A program made the translations under genes and the position numbers. Under the pieces are notes generated by a model. It did no database searches and was not told where the DNA came from. It saw only the letters and a program-made list of their open reading frames with translations. Positions 1 to 9,125 of a stretch of DNA of 64,000 nt are shown here, in pieces. The DNA is taken from contig NZ_CP101454.1 in the NCBI RefSeq assembly GCF_024362405.1, positions 3,038,001-3,102,000 on the forward strand, read 5' to 3'. This stretch comes from Halorarius litoreus. GTDB lineage: Archaea > Halobacteriota > Halobacteria > Halobacteriales > Haloarculaceae. Position 1 is the stretch's first letter, and each line of letters opens with the position of its first letter.

Positions 1-818
1 ACACCGCCAACATGTACTCGCGGGGCGAGTCGGAGCGCATCCTCGGGGACGCCCTCGACGGCTACGACCGTGACGCGCAGGTCGTCGCCACGAAGGTGTT
101 CTTCCAGATGCGCGACGACGACCCGAACTCCGGTGGCCTCTCGCGCAAGACCATCGAGCAGGAACTCGACAACTCGCTTTCGAGGCTGGGGATGGACACC
201 ATCGACCTCTACCAGACACACCGGTGGGACTACGGGACCCCCATCGAGACGACGCTCGCCGCGTTCGACGACGCCGTCCGACAGGGGAAGATTCGCCACG
301 CCGGTGCCTCCTCCATGTGGGCGTACCAGTTCGCGACCGCACACCAGGTCGCCGAACGTGAGGGCTACGACGGCTTCGCCTCGATGCAGGACCACTACAG
401 CCTCGCGTACCGCGAGGAGGAGCGCGACATGCACCCGTTCTGTGCGCAGGAGGACATCGCCGTCCTCCCGTGGTCACCGCTCGCTCGCGGCTTCCTCACG
501 CGACCCCACGAGGAGTACCTCTCGACGAAGCGTGCCGAGACCGACGACCACGCGCAAGCCCACCCGTACGCCGAGTGCGGTGGAAAGGAGATCAACGAGC
601 GGGTGCAGGAACTCGCCGATGAGAAGGACGTGAACATGGCGCAGATCGCGCTCTCGTGGGTGCTCCACCAGGACGTCGTCACCGCGCCCATCATCGGCGC
701 GTCGAAGATCGAACACCTCGAAGACGCCGTCGAGGCGCTCGACATCGACCTCTCGGAGTCCGACCAGGAGTGGCTCGAAGAGCCGTACGAGCCCGTGCCG
801 GTGTCGGGACACCAGTAG
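1..818 (+). CDS. Aldo/keto reductase, 5'-truncated by window edge
   Basis: C-terminal ~270 residues of an NAD(P)H-dependent aldo/keto reductase, a cytoplasmic (beta/alpha)8-barrel enzyme reducing aldehydes or ketones. The frame is open to the window edge, and the residues before the first ATG at 12 read Thr-Ala-Asn, continuing the family motif DTANxYxxGxSE, so the true start lies upstream. Catalytic residues are visible: Tyr in ANMYS, Lys in VVATKVF and His in LYQTHRWD. The C-terminal GASKIEHLEDAV segment is the usual NADP-binding strand-helix. The family is certain; substrate cannot be told. The next gene is convergent 25 nt downstream. Confidence 0.93.
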   Translation, partial: TANMYSRGESERILGDALDGYDRDAQVVATKVFFQMRDDDPNSGGLSRKTIEQELDNSLSRLGMDTIDLYQTHRWDYGTPIETTLAAFDDAVRQGKIRHAGASSMWAYQFATAHQVAEREGYDGFASMQDHYSLAYREEERDMHPFCAQEDIAVLPWSPLARGFLTRPHEEYLSTKRAETDDHAQAHPYAECGGKEINERVQELADEKDVNMAQIALSWVLHQDVVTAPIIGASKIEHLEDAVEALDIDLSESDQEWLEEPYEPVPVSGHQ

Positions 819-842
819 CGCGGCGGACGGACGACCGGGCGG

Positions 843-1826
843 TCACCGACGACGGAGGGCGAGTAGCGCCGCCGCCACGAGCGCCGCGAGCGCGACGACC
901 CCCCCGAACCCGGGACCGGAGCCGACGGTGGGCGTCTCCCGAACGTACGAGGCCCAGTCCTCGGACGTGGGTGTCGGGCTGCCCGCCGCTGTGGCACCGC
1001 TGCCGCCGTCACTTGCTCCCGCGCTGCCGCCGCTCCCGCTGTCCGGTGCCGATGTGGATGCGGCGCTCTCTGCCGTTGCGGGGACGGGCGTCGGCGTCGA
1101 CTGCTTCGGCGTGGCCGTCGGCGTCGGCGACGGGAACGGCGTTCCCTCGGCGGGCGGCGTTCGCGTCGGCGTCGGCTCCGCGGTCGGTGTCGGACTGGCC
1201 GTCGGTGTCGGTGTCGCTGCGGACGGTGGCGGGCCGAGCTGTTGGCGCGCCTGCTTCTCGTTAGCGCACTCACAGACGTAGAAGTAGTGCGAGATGTCGG
1301 TCGCCTCGACGTAGCTGCCGTTCGGTGCGGTGCCGCCGATGCTCGAGTGAATCTGGTACCAGCCCGGCTCCGAGGGGTTGTCGAAGCAGTTTGTGGTGAC
1401 CGAGACGAACTCGTCACCCCTCGCGAGGTTCGTCGAGGAGCCGAACGCGTCGTCCTCCTCGTAGAAGTCCGCGACGAACTGATCTCCGTCGACCTTCGAC
1501 TCCTCGACGTACTGGGCGAGCCCTTCGTCGGTGGTCGTCCCGGGGTCGTCGTTTCCTCGGTCGATGCCGAACGTGTCGGAGTTCGCCGGGCCGCAGCCGG
1601 TGAACCCCCCTTCCTCCCACGACGCGCCGATGTAGTCGAGGTACTCGATGGTTATCGGCGCGGTGGCGTGCTGCTCGTAGGTGGCGTCGTCGATCCCCGG
1701 TTCGGTGTCGTGCGCGACGACGGTGAAGTTCGAGGGCGACCCGTGGTCGGCCCCCGCCGGTGCGGCAGCAAGGAGGAGTGCGACCGCCAGCACGCAGACC
1801 AACAGAGTGGGGCGGAGCCGGTCCAT
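843..1826 (-). CDS. Secreted PGF-CTERM surface protein with Thr/Pro/Ser stalk
   Basis: A 327-residue exported protein of unknown function. Residues 1-26 are a Sec signal peptide ending near APAGA. Residues ~27-195 form a folded domain containing several cysteines (GFTGC, TTNCFD, YVCEC) and N-glycosylation sequons. Residues ~200-300 are a low-complexity Thr-Pro/Ser stalk rich in PTPT units, typical of O-glycosylated haloarchaeal surface proteins. The last ~27 residues (GPGFGG, a hydrophobic helix, then LRRR) match the PGF-CTERM tripartite signal, normally processed by archaeosortase A and lipid-anchored. The role of the folded domain is unknown. It is divergent from the HTH regulator at 1939. 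Confidence 0.85.
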   Translation of the reverse strand: MDRLRPTLLVCVLAVALLLAAAPAGADHGSPSNFTVVAHDTEPGIDDATYEQHATAPITIEYLDYIGASWEEGGFTGCGPANSDTFGIDRGNDDPGTTTDEGLAQYVEESKVDGDQFVADFYEEDDAFGSSTNLARGDEFVSVTTNCFDNPSEPGWYQIHSSIGGTAPNGSYVEATDISHYFYVCECANEKQARQQLGPPPSAATPTPTASPTPTAEPTPTRTPPAEGTPFPSPTPTATPKQSTPTPVPATAESAASTSAPDSGSGGSAGASDGGSGATAAGSPTPTSEDWASYVRETPTVGSGPGFGGVVALAALVAAALLALRRR

Positions 1827-1890
1827 GGGGGATGTCTATTCCATCAAACGCCCGACCCTGCAACAGGCTGTTGCCGTCGATTTGCGGGAG

Positions 1891-1899
1891 TTATAATAG
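1891..1899 (+). promoter_or_regulatory. TATA box and Shine-Dalgarno of the HTH_10 gene
   Basis: TTATAATAG at 1891-1899 is a good archaeal TATA element. The ATG at 1939 is ~40 nt further on, and GGGAGG at 1931-1936 sits just before it. This gives a short leadered mRNA with a Shine-Dalgarno, unlike the leaderless arrangement of most genes here, and favours 1939 over the in-frame GTG/ATG codons upstream. Confidence 0.55.
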
Positions 1900-1938
1900 T
1901 CGATGGTAGTAAGACCCCCCGTACCCAAGAGGGAGGCG

Positions 1939-2589
1939 ATGCGGTACGTGAAGGTGTTCATGTCGCCGGAAGACGGCGATCTCCATCCCGCGGCCGAGAA
2001 CCTCGCGGACAACCCGAATGTGTCCCGGCAGGCCATCCAGCATCTGAACCTGCTGAACGACGGCACGGCGGTTACGCTGTCGCGGCTCCGGGGTGACCGG
2101 ACCGAACTCGAGCGAATCCTCTCGGAGACGGAGGACATCCTCAGATACGACGTGAGCGAGGCGGGCGACGACCTGCAGGCGTACATTCACTTCGTCCCGA
2201 ACGCGACGACGCTCGCGCTGATGGAGCTCACGCGTGAACACGAGCTCGTCCTGGATACGCCCGTCGAATACAATTCAGACGGTTCCATCCGCGTGTCGGT
2301 CATCGGGCAGGACGACACCGTCCAGAAGGCCATCGACCACGTGCCGGACAACGTCCGGCTCGAACTCGAACAGCTCTCCGACTACGACCCCGAACTCCGT
2401 GAACTCTCGTCGCTGTTGACCGACCGACAGCGCGAGATCCTCGACGCCGCCGTCGAGGTAGGCTACTACCGGGTCCCGCGGAACGCGACCCACGAGGACA
2501 TCGCGGACCTCGTCGGCATCTCCACCACGACCGTCGGCGAGCACCTCCGAAAGATCGAAGCCCGGCTGCTCTCGGAGATCGCCAAGTAA
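1939..2589 (+). CDS. HTH_10 (Bat-type) transcriptional regulator
   Basis: A 216-residue DNA-binding regulator. The N-terminal ~135 residues form an alpha/beta domain of the kind fused to HTH_10 in haloarchaea, probably ligand-sensing. From LTDRQREILDAAVEVGYY to the C-terminus is the HTH_10 helix-turn-helix (bacterio-opsin-activator type), including the recognition segment ISTTTVGEHLRKIE. I chose the start MRYVKVFM because GGGAGG precedes it and the residues upstream in the same frame are basic and unlike the family. Its target genes are unknown; the PGF-CTERM gene is divergent from it and could be one. Confidence 0.88.
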   Translation: MRYVKVFMSPEDGDLHPAAENLADNPNVSRQAIQHLNLLNDGTAVTLSRLRGDRTELERILSETEDILRYDVSEAGDDLQAYIHFVPNATTLALMELTREHELVLDTPVEYNSDGSIRVSVIGQDDTVQKAIDHVPDNVRLELEQLSDYDPELRELSSLLTDRQREILDAAVEVGYYRVPRNATHEDIADLVGISTTTVGEHLRKIEARLLSEIAK

Positions 2590-2620
2590 CGCTTCTCACG
2601 AGCCGAGAACTGGCTTCGGT

Positions 2621-2628
2621 CCTTATCT
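2621..2628 (+). promoter_or_regulatory. TATA-like box for the 2651 gene
   Basis: CCTTATCT lies ~26 nt before the ATG at 2651, the spacing of a leaderless haloarchaeal transcript. Confidence 0.45.
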
Positions 2629-2650
2629 CCTCGCGTGTCGTACGATTGGC

Positions 2651-3529
2651 ATGAATGCTCTTCGTGCCGGGGTGGCTATCGTCCTCGGAGTCGCGGTTCT
2701 CATCGCTGGAGCGTACGCGGTGTTCGCCTTCGTTCTCGTCTCGGCCGACCAGTCGACGTACACCGCGAACACCACCGCGGAGTACGATTACGACGCGGTG
2801 ATCGCCACCGCCGAAGCTGAAGGCTTCACCGTCCGAACCGAGGACGCCTCCGGGTTCCACCCCGAGGGTGTCGACGACCTGGACGCCGAACTCGGCCCCG
2901 AGTACGAGATCGGGGCCGTCGTCTACCACCACGAGAACGGCGGACAGCTCCGGGTCGCCGTGTTCGAGGAACCCGGGCGCATGACGGAACTCGTCTACTT
3001 CGGCCCCGACTTCGAGCCCGTCGCACCCGAGGACCTCCCCGAGCCGTGGCTCGTCGACCGCATCACGCTCTCGCTCGGCGTCGACGAGTCCACGGCGCAG
3101 GGGTACGTCGACGAGATGCGCGGCGCACTCACCGACGACGACGTGGCGGTCGCCCAGACGTACTCCGACGAGCGACTGCAGTTCGAACCCGTGTACGAGG
3201 CGTTCGAAGCCGAGGCCACTCCGACCGTCCGGACGAGCGGTGACGGACAGGGCTGGGTCGAGTACCACTACGAGCGGGACGGTACCCCAATCGGTGAACT
3301 CGACTTCATCGTCGCGCGCGCCATCCTCTCCGAGCGCATCGACGGCCGCGGCTACACGCTGAACGTCGACCGGGTCGGCGGTATCACCGTCTCCGTGACC
3401 GGACGGGCCGGCGCCGAGATTCCCGACGCCGAACTTCGAGAGAACGTCCGCGACGTGTTCGAGCAGCTCGGCATCCCCGCCGAAGCGGCCGACGACCTCG
3501 AGTTCGAGTACGACGGGAGCGTCTGGTAG
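2651..3529 (+). CDS. Membrane-anchored haloarchaeal protein of unknown function
   Basis: A 292-residue protein whose first ~32 residues form a single hydrophobic anchor with no obvious cleavage site. An acidic domain rich in alternating strands follows, presumably outside the membrane. It contains two similar-looking segments (~40-110 and ~205-290) with no cofactor or catalytic signature that I recognise. A TATA-like element at the leaderless distance and haloarchaeal codon usage support a real gene. Its stop abuts the stop of the convergent membrane-protein gene with no intervening base. Confidence 0.75.
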   Translation: MNALRAGVAIVLGVAVLIAGAYAVFAFVLVSADQSTYTANTTAEYDYDAVIATAEAEGFTVRTEDASGFHPEGVDDLDAELGPEYEIGAVVYHHENGGQLRVAVFEEPGRMTELVYFGPDFEPVAPEDLPEPWLVDRITLSLGVDESTAQGYVDEMRGALTDDDVAVAQTYSDERLQFEPVYEAFEAEATPTVRTSGDGQGWVEYHYERDGTPIGELDFIVARAILSERIDGRGYTLNVDRVGGITVSVTGRAGAEIPDAELRENVRDVFEQLGIPAEAADDLEFEYDGSVW

Positions 3530-4018
3530 TCAGGCCAGTCGCGCGCGGATGTACGCCGCGGCCCCGCCGACGACGGTCATCGGGATGCCCGCCTGGATGA
3601 CCGTCGGAACGAGCGCCGACGGCGAGAACGGGCTATCGCCCCCACCGGCGCCACCGGTCCCGTACTGCTGGAGGACGGCGAAGGTGAGCAGGAGCGCGAC
3701 CAGCGTCATCAGGACGAACCCGACGCCGGAGACGGCGCCCGCGACGAACGCGGCGACGCCCTCGCGGTCGTCGTAGCCGGCGCCGGTGACGAGGCCGACG
3801 CCGGCCGCGACGAGCGGCCCCAGCGAGAACGGCGTGATGATGTCGACGACGATGACGATGCCGACGAGCGTGTTGTCCAGCGGGTTGCCACCTGGATCGA
3901 CGAGCTGTTCGATGAGGAAGCTCAGGGTGAAGTTCTGTGCGAGGCCGACGCCGACGCCGACCGCGAGGAACAGTCCCAGCCCGCCAGCGACGTACTGCAG
4001 GAGGCGTCGCGCTACCAT
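3530..4018 (-). CDS. Small multi-pass membrane protein, unknown function
   Basis: A 162-residue hydrophobic protein with about four predicted transmembrane segments (near residues 8-28, 50-80, 88-112 and 135-158). A Gly-rich loop (GTGGAGGG) lies before the last helix, and a short acidic turn (GYDDREG) sits between helices two and three. I recognise no transporter or enzyme motif. It is convergent with and directly abuts the 2651-3529 gene. Confidence 0.7.
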   Translation of the reverse strand: MVARRLLQYVAGGLGLFLAVGVGVGLAQNFTLSFLIEQLVDPGGNPLDNTLVGIVIVVDIITPFSLGPLVAAGVGLVTGAGYDDREGVAAFVAGAVSGVGFVLMTLVALLLTFAVLQQYGTGGAGGGDSPFSPSALVPTVIQAGIPMTVVGGAAAYIRARLA

Positions 4019-4200
4019 TGATTGGTGGACACTCAGACCACCACACCATCAACCCACTCCCGCAAATCGAAGGTCGTTCAATACGGTCCACACCGCGACC
4101 GTCGCGTACACGGCGCTCGCCGCAGCGGTGTCGACCGCGGTCACGCGGTCGCTCACCGGGTGTGCAAGTTCACTGTGGCACCCGTCGACACGGTGGATAC

Positions 4201-4210
4201 AACTATTAAC
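4201..4210 (+). promoter_or_regulatory. TATA-like box for the 4236 gene
   Basis: AACTATTAAC lies ~30 nt before the ATG at 4236 within an otherwise GC-rich 217-nt gap (4019-4235). The rest of the gap shows nothing I can interpret. Confidence 0.5.
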
Positions 4211-4235
4211 GGGGGGCCGCCATCTCCGATAGAGC

Positions 4236-4658
4236 ATGTCGGAGGACGGCACGTCGGAGATCGTCGGCGTCGACGTTGCTGCAGCGGTCGAGACGGGCGA
4301 CTCGACCGCGGCGACGTTGCACAGTCTCGTCGAGTTCGACCGCTCGGGATTCAACACGCTGTACGTCTCCGAGACGACCCGTGCGGCCTACGAGTCGGAA
4401 GACGAGATGGAAGCGTACTTCGAGCGCATCCACAACTACGTGAACATCGACTTCACGGAGATCGAACTGTTCACGGCCGACCTCTTTCCAGTGGCGAACC
4501 GCGTCCGGTACAAGACCACGGCACTCGACGTGATTACCCTCGTCCGGATGTACCTCGACAACCGGCGCGGCCTGTTCTTCGCCGTCGAGCGTGGCGACCC
4601 CGTCGAACCGCTAGTCGCCGACTTCGAAGCGCTCTTCGTGGGGGACGACGGGGACTAA
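4236..4658 (+). CDS. Small acidic haloarchaeal protein, unknown function
   Basis: A 140-residue, strongly acidic cytoplasmic protein without signal or membrane segment. It resembles a group of short haloarchaeal proteins with an alpha/beta pattern ending in an LVRMYLDNRRGLFFAVERG-like helix-strand unit, but I cannot name the family. The promoter and acidic composition support it as real. Its stop codon overlaps that of the convergent DUF4349 lipoprotein by 4 nt (CTAA). Confidence 0.72.
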   Translation: MSEDGTSEIVGVDVAAAVETGDSTAATLHSLVEFDRSGFNTLYVSETTRAAYESEDEMEAYFERIHNYVNIDFTEIELFTADLFPVANRVRYKTTALDVITLVRMYLDNRRGLFFAVERGDPVEPLVADFEALFVGDDGD

Positions 4659-5599
4659 CGGCGCCGGTACGCGATGGCTCCGGCGACCCCCAGCGGGAGG
4701 CCGATGACGACGAGATACGGCAGCGCGTACGCCAGCGTCACCGCGGCGGTCTTGAGCGCGACGAACACGCCACCGATGGACGCCGTGAACGCCTGATACA
4801 GCGGCGTCTCGTGGTACTTCGGGGGCTCGGGTGTCGGCGTCGGTGTCTCCCGCTCGGGTTCGGGCTCGCGAATCTCGATGGTTATCGTCGAGTACGCCAC
4901 CCGGTCTTCGAGCGACTGTCGCTGTGCCTCCAGCCGCTCGATGCGCTCCTGGACCTCGGCGAGCCGGTCGCCGACCTGGAGAACGTCGTCGGTCTCGTTC
5001 GCCTGCTCGTACAGCGTTCGGAGACGGTCGCGCTGGGCGCGGAGGTTCCGCAGTCGGGCTTCGAGGTCGACGAGCTGGTCGCTCACGTCGGTCGTCTGTG
5101 ACTCCGCGTGGAGCACCGTCCCGCTGGCCTTGACGGACTCGAACGCCGGGCCGAACGCGTCGCTCGGCACGCGAATCACGAGCCGGCCGGTCGTCCACGT
5201 CCGATTGTCGCGGCGATGCTGTGTCTCGCTCGACTCCGCGACGAACCCGCCGTGGCTCCGCGCCATCGTCGCCAGCTTCGACTGCGTCCCGTCGTGGTCG
5301 CTCACTTCGAGTGTGACCTGTGCCGTCCGGATGAGCGCCCGCCGGCTCTGGACGGTCTCGCTCGCGAACTCGGCCGACTGCGCCGCAGGGGTCCCGCCCC
5401 CTGACTCGGCCGAGCCGGCGTCGCCACCCGACGCCCCGCCGCCGTCGCTCCCGCCACTCGCCGTCGCCGGAGCGCCCGCGTCGGCGCCGTCGCTCGACAG
5501 GCCGACGGAGTCGCCGCCACCCCCTCCAGCTCCGCTACAGCCCGCGAGGACGACGAGGCTCAACATCGCGATCGTCACAACCGCACGCCGTGAAACCAT
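4655..5599 (-). CDS. DUF4349 lipoprotein with coiled coil
   Basis: A 314-residue cell-surface lipoprotein. The N-terminus has a basic start (MVSRRAV), a hydrophobic segment and the lipobox LAGC followed by a Gly/Ser/Asp-rich linker to ~residue 80. The DUF4349 core follows (RTAQVTLEV ... GGFVAES ... RVPSDAF), then a coiled coil of heptads (VDLEARLRNLRAQRDRL through RIERLEAQRQSLE) and a C-terminal membrane helix ending YRRR. The protein is thus anchored at both ends, and the coiled coil suggests oligomerisation. A start nine codons upstream (5626) is possible, but MVSRRAV gives the cleaner signal peptide. Confidence 0.88.
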   Translation of the reverse strand: MVSRRAVVTIAMLSLVVLAGCSGAGGGGGDSVGLSSDGADAGAPATASGGSDGGGASGGDAGSAESGGGTPAAQSAEFASETVQSRRALIRTAQVTLEVSDHDGTQSKLATMARSHGGFVAESSETQHRRDNRTWTTGRLVIRVPSDAFGPAFESVKASGTVLHAESQTTDVSDQLVDLEARLRNLRAQRDRLRTLYEQANETDDVLQVGDRLAEVQERIERLEAQRQSLEDRVAYSTITIEIREPEPERETPTPTPEPPKYHETPLYQAFTASIGGVFVALKTAAVTLAYALPYLVVIGLPLGVAGAIAYRRR

Positions 5600-5705
5600 G
5601 CGACCAACTGTGTTACCGGTTATCAAATGTCTCGCGAAGGCTCAAACAGTCGTTTGACGCTTCCGGAGCCGTCAGGTCGAAAGCCGTGTGGCCCGTACGT
5701 CCACC

Positions 5706-6449
5706 ATGGCCGAATCCACCCCCGGACACACGCTCGACGAACTCGGGCTGGTGTCGATGACGTGGCGTGACGTCCTGTTCGCCCACTGGCCCGTCGCCCC
5801 CGACGTGGTCGCCGAGACGCTTCCCGAGGGGCTCTCCGTGGACACGTTCGACGGCCGTGCGTATCTCGGGGTCGTCGGGTTCGTCATGGACCGCATCCGG
5901 CCACGTGGGTCGCCCATCGGTCGCAGCTTCGGCGAACTCAACCTCCGAACGTACGTCCGCGACGACGCGGACACACCGGGCATCTACTTCTACAACCTCG
6001 ACGCGAGCGACCGGCTCGGCGTCTGGCTCGCTCGGAAACTGTTCCGGCTCCCCTACTACCCGGCGGAGATGCGCGTCGAACGCCGCGGCCGGTCGGTCGA
6101 GTTCACGGCCGACCGCGTCGCCGCCGACGCTCCGCCCGTCGCGTTCGACGCGACCTACGAGCCCGACGGTGCGCAGTTCGAAGCCGAGCCGGAGACGCTC
6201 CCGTTCTTCCTCACCGAGCGCTATCGGTTCTACACCGAGAGTCGGCCACGGGGTGGGCACGAACCGGGCGACGGACGGCTCTACTACGGCGACATCGGGC
6301 ACGAGCCGTGGCCGCTGTACGAAGCGACCGCTGACATCCGCGAGAACGGCCTGTTCGCGGCCAACGGCTTCGAGCAGCCGGACGGCGAGCCGCTGTGTCA
6401 CTACTCTCCGAAACTCGACGTCCTCGCCGGGCGGGTCCACCGGGTGTAA
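5706..6449 (+). CDS. DUF2071 (YqjF-like) protein
   Basis: A 247-residue protein of the DUF2071/YqjF family, recognised by MTWRDVLFAHWPV near the N-terminus, then LPEGLSVDTFDGRAYLGVVGF and FGELNLRTYVR, and the late YSPKLDV. These proteins adopt a duplicated acetoacetate-decarboxylase-like fold; no reaction is established. MAESTPG was taken as start because the longer alternative at 5688 adds residues not typical of the family. The gene is followed after 28 nt by the PH-domain pair, possibly in one transcript. Confidence 0.88.
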   Translation: MAESTPGHTLDELGLVSMTWRDVLFAHWPVAPDVVAETLPEGLSVDTFDGRAYLGVVGFVMDRIRPRGSPIGRSFGELNLRTYVRDDADTPGIYFYNLDASDRLGVWLARKLFRLPYYPAEMRVERRGRSVEFTADRVAADAPPVAFDATYEPDGAQFEAEPETLPFFLTERYRFYTESRPRGGHEPGDGRLYYGDIGHEPWPLYEATADIRENGLFAANGFEQPDGEPLCHYSPKLDVLAGRVHRV

Positions 6450-6477
6450 TTTATCCCCCGCAGTCCATGAGCCACCG

Positions 6478-7023
6478 ATGAGCGAGGACGAAGTCGTCGA
6501 CGCCGTCCGGCAGGTCGAATCGCCCGCTGACGCACAGCCGACCGTCGACGAACTCACGGGGCCCGAGCGCCGCCTCGACGGCCGTGTCCGCTACCTCTGG
6601 GCAGCCCGGGCGACGGTCTCGGCGCTCGTTTTGAGCCTCATCACTGGCGTGGCTGGGTTCGTGGTGCTCAACGAGCTGTGGCCCGCCGCTGCCGTGTTCA
6701 CGTTCCTGTTCGTCGTCGGCCTCGCACTCACCGTCGCCCGCTACCGGGCGTGGCTGTACGAGGTGCGCGACGACTCGCTGTTCCTCCGCCGCGGGGTGTT
6801 CACCAGGGTTCGGACGGTCGTCCCGTACGTCCGCATCCAGCACGTCGACGTCTCGGAGGGGCCGTTCGAACGGGCGCTCGGGCTCGCATCTGTCGTCGTC
6901 TACACGGCCGGCTCTCGCGGCGCCGACGTGACCATCCCCGGGCTCACTCCCGAGCGGGCCGACGACCTCCAGACGCGACTCAAGCAACTGGCAATCGTCG
7001 CCGAGGGTGAGGACGCCGTATGA
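6478..7023 (+). CDS. PH-domain membrane protein, YdbS-like
   Basis: A 181-residue protein with two transmembrane helices (about residues 40-60 and 65-85) followed by a bacterial PH-like domain (bPH_2, DUF304). The domain is recognised by the strand pattern YEVRDDSLFLRRGVFTRVRTVVPYVRIQHVD and the later VVVYTAGSRGADVTIPGL. It is the YdbS half of the YdbS/YdbT pair. Its TGA overlaps the ATG of the next gene (ATGA), so the two are translationally coupled. In Bacillus the homologues affect resistance to a lantibiotic; the archaeal role is unknown. Confidence 0.88.
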   Translation: MSEDEVVDAVRQVESPADAQPTVDELTGPERRLDGRVRYLWAARATVSALVLSLITGVAGFVVLNELWPAAAVFTFLFVVGLALTVARYRAWLYEVRDDSLFLRRGVFTRVRTVVPYVRIQHVDVSEGPFERALGLASVVVYTAGSRGADVTIPGLTPERADDLQTRLKQLAIVAEGEDAV

Positions 7024-8498
7024 AACTCCACCCCCTGTCAGTCCCGTACCGGGCCGTCGCGGCGCTCACGCGGCTGGCGTGGATCCTGCTGTTCGCCACT
7101 TTCGGCTCGCAGCAGGCGTTCGGGCTGACCATCGCGCTCGGGGTCGTCACGCTCGGGCTCGCCGTCACGCTTGCCTACCAGTACGTCTACGTCCAGCGGT
7201 TCGACTACGAGCTCACCGACGACACGCTCGACATCCGGTCGGGCGTGCTGTCGCGCCGCGCCCGCGAGATCCCGTACGGTCGCGTCCAGAACGTCGACCT
7301 CTCGCAGAACCTCGTCCAGCGCGCGCTCGGCATCTCGGAGGTGCGCGTCGAGACGGCCGGCGGCGGCGACACGGAAGCCCAGCTCCGGTTCGTCAGCGAG
7401 ACGGAAGCGAGTCGGCTCCAGCGAGAGATCGGCCGGTTGAAACGTGGGGAGACGGCCACCGAACCCGACACCGAGGTCGTCGACAGCACCGAACGGTTGT
7501 ACGCCATCTCGCCCACCGAACTCGCGCTGCTCGGCGTCGTGAAGCTCGACCTCCGGCTGCTCTCGTTCGTCGTGGCGCTCGTCCCGCTGTTCGTTCCGAG
7601 CGTCTCGGAGATGTTCCCCCTCTACTCGCTGTTCACCGTCGCACCGTTCCTGCTGGTCGGGCTCGCGATCGTCTCGCTCGGCGTCTCCTCGGTGGTCGGC
7701 ATCACGAACTACTACGGGTTCACGCTGTGGCGAAGCGACGGCGAACTCCGGTACGAACGGGGCTTACTCCAGCGGTACACCGGGACGATTCCGCTCGACA
7801 AGGTCCAGTCGGTCGCCATCACCGAGAGCGTGCTCGCGCGGCGGCTCGGCTACGCCTCGCTCGAAGTGAAAACCGCCGGCTACGCGCCCGGCGAGGGCTC
7901 GGGCTCGCAGTCGGCGGTCCCCATCGCCGAGCGCGCTCGCGTCCAGGCGCTCGCCCGGCAGGTCGAACCGTTCGGCGACCTCGAGTTCGAGCGGCCACCG
8001 AAGCGCGCCCGGTTGCGCTATCTCGTCCGCTACTCGCTCGTCGTGGCCGTGCTCGTCGCTGTCGCCTACGGTGTCACTCGGGTCGCCCCGTTCGAACCGC
8101 CCTTCCCGTGGTTCAGCGTTACCCTGCTGGCCGTGCTGGTGCCACCGGCTGCCCACCTCAAGTGGAAGAATCTCGGGGTCGCACTCGCCGACGACCACGT
8201 CGTCACCCGCGGTGGGTTCTGGACGCGCTCGACGAAGGTCGTCCCGTACTATCGCATCCAGACGCTCGTCCAGCGCGAGACCGTCTTCCAGCGGCGTCGC
8301 GACCTCGCGACGCTGGTCATCGACACCGCCGGGTCGACGGGCATCGCCGGGAGCGACGCGCGCGCCCTCGACATCGACGCCGACCGTGCGAGCGAGCTTC
8401 GAGAGACGCTCGACGACCGGCTCCACGACGCGCTGGTCTCGGACCGGCTCCTGCGCCTGGAGCGTCGACAGCGCCGCGAGGCGCTCGCCGGGGACTGA
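7020..8498 (+). CDS. Large PH-domain membrane protein, YdbT-like
   Basis: A 492-residue membrane protein with three bPH_2 modules separated by pairs of transmembrane helices. Module one is near residues 60-140 (DTLDIRSGVLSRRAREIPYGRVQNVD), module two near 240-300 (ERGLLQRYTGTIPLDKVQSV) and module three near 390-475 (TRGGFWTRSTKVVPYYRIQTL). The three R/K-x-x-P-x-x-x-h-Q-x-h repeats are internal duplications. It overlaps the YdbS-like gene by 4 nt, and the two products very probably form one membrane complex. Ligand and function are unknown. Confidence 0.9.
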   Translation: MKLHPLSVPYRAVAALTRLAWILLFATFGSQQAFGLTIALGVVTLGLAVTLAYQYVYVQRFDYELTDDTLDIRSGVLSRRAREIPYGRVQNVDLSQNLVQRALGISEVRVETAGGGDTEAQLRFVSETEASRLQREIGRLKRGETATEPDTEVVDSTERLYAISPTELALLGVVKLDLRLLSFVVALVPLFVPSVSEMFPLYSLFTVAPFLLVGLAIVSLGVSSVVGITNYYGFTLWRSDGELRYERGLLQRYTGTIPLDKVQSVAITESVLARRLGYASLEVKTAGYAPGEGSGSQSAVPIAERARVQALARQVEPFGDLEFERPPKRARLRYLVRYSLVVAVLVAVAYGVTRVAPFEPPFPWFSVTLLAVLVPPAAHLKWKNLGVALADDHVVTRGGFWTRSTKVVPYYRIQTLVQRETVFQRRRDLATLVIDTAGSTGIAGSDARALDIDADRASELRETLDDRLHDALVSDRLLRLERRQRREALAGD

Positions 8499-8528
8499 TT
8501 TTTCAGTCCGGCGAGAGATATCCGGACG

Positions 8529-9125
8529 ATGTCGAACCAGCGGTACCATCGACTCTCGACGCACGCGGGCGTCCTCGCAGCCGTCGTCTCCATCGGCGCC
8601 ATCCTCGCGGCCGTCCTCGCTGCACCGTGGTTCTCGTGGCCGGCCAACGCGCTCTCCGACCTCGGCGTCTCGGACGCGCCCGAGCGATACCTGTTCAACT
8701 ACGGCCTCGTTCTCTCGGGGCTGTTGGGTCTGCTGTTTCTCCCGGCGCTCCGGCAGACGATGCACACGCCTGCACACAAACTATCGGTACTCCCCCTCGG
8801 CGCCGCGCTCGCTGGCGTCACCGGCGTCGGGCTGTTCCCCGCCGGCCACCCGCTACACTTCCCGATGGCGCTCACGGCGTACGTCGGGTTCATCGCGTCG
8901 GTCATCACCTACGGCATCGGCGACTACTTCATCGGTGAGCACCGTCGTGCTGTCGCCACGGTCGGCTCCGGTGTGGCGCACTTCGGGTTCTGGGTGGCAT
9001 GGGGGTTCGTCCTCGTCGAGTGGCTCCCCGGACTCGCCGTCCCCGAGTTCGTCGGCGCGCTGCTGTTCAACGGCTGGGTGCTGGTGACTGCACGACGGCT
9101 CTACGGCACTCACTCGAACGTCTGA
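8529..9125 (+). CDS. DUF998 family membrane protein
   Basis: A 198-residue integral membrane protein with about six transmembrane segments. The motif ALSDLGVSDAPERYLFNYGLV and the later GLFPAGHPLHF are typical of the DUF998 family, a group of unknown function. It is transcribed in the same direction as the PH-domain pair, 30 nt after it, so it may be the last gene of that unit. Its 3' end overlaps the convergent VOC gene by 16 nt. Confidence 0.87.
   Translation: MSNQRYHRLSTHAGVLAAVVSIGAILAAVLAAPWFSWPANALSDLGVSDAPERYLFNYGLVLSGLLGLLFLPALRQTMHTPAHKLSVLPLGAALAGVTGVGLFPAGHPLHFPMALTAYVGFIASVITYGIGDYFIGEHRRAVATVGSGVAHFGFWVAWGFVLVEWLPGLAVPEFVGALLFNGWVLVTARRLYGTHSNV

Noticed and set aside
7007..8938. 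A 643-codon Arg-rich frame overlapping the PH-domain gene
   Set aside because: Arginine-rich frame-shifted reading of the YdbT-like and DUF998 genes.
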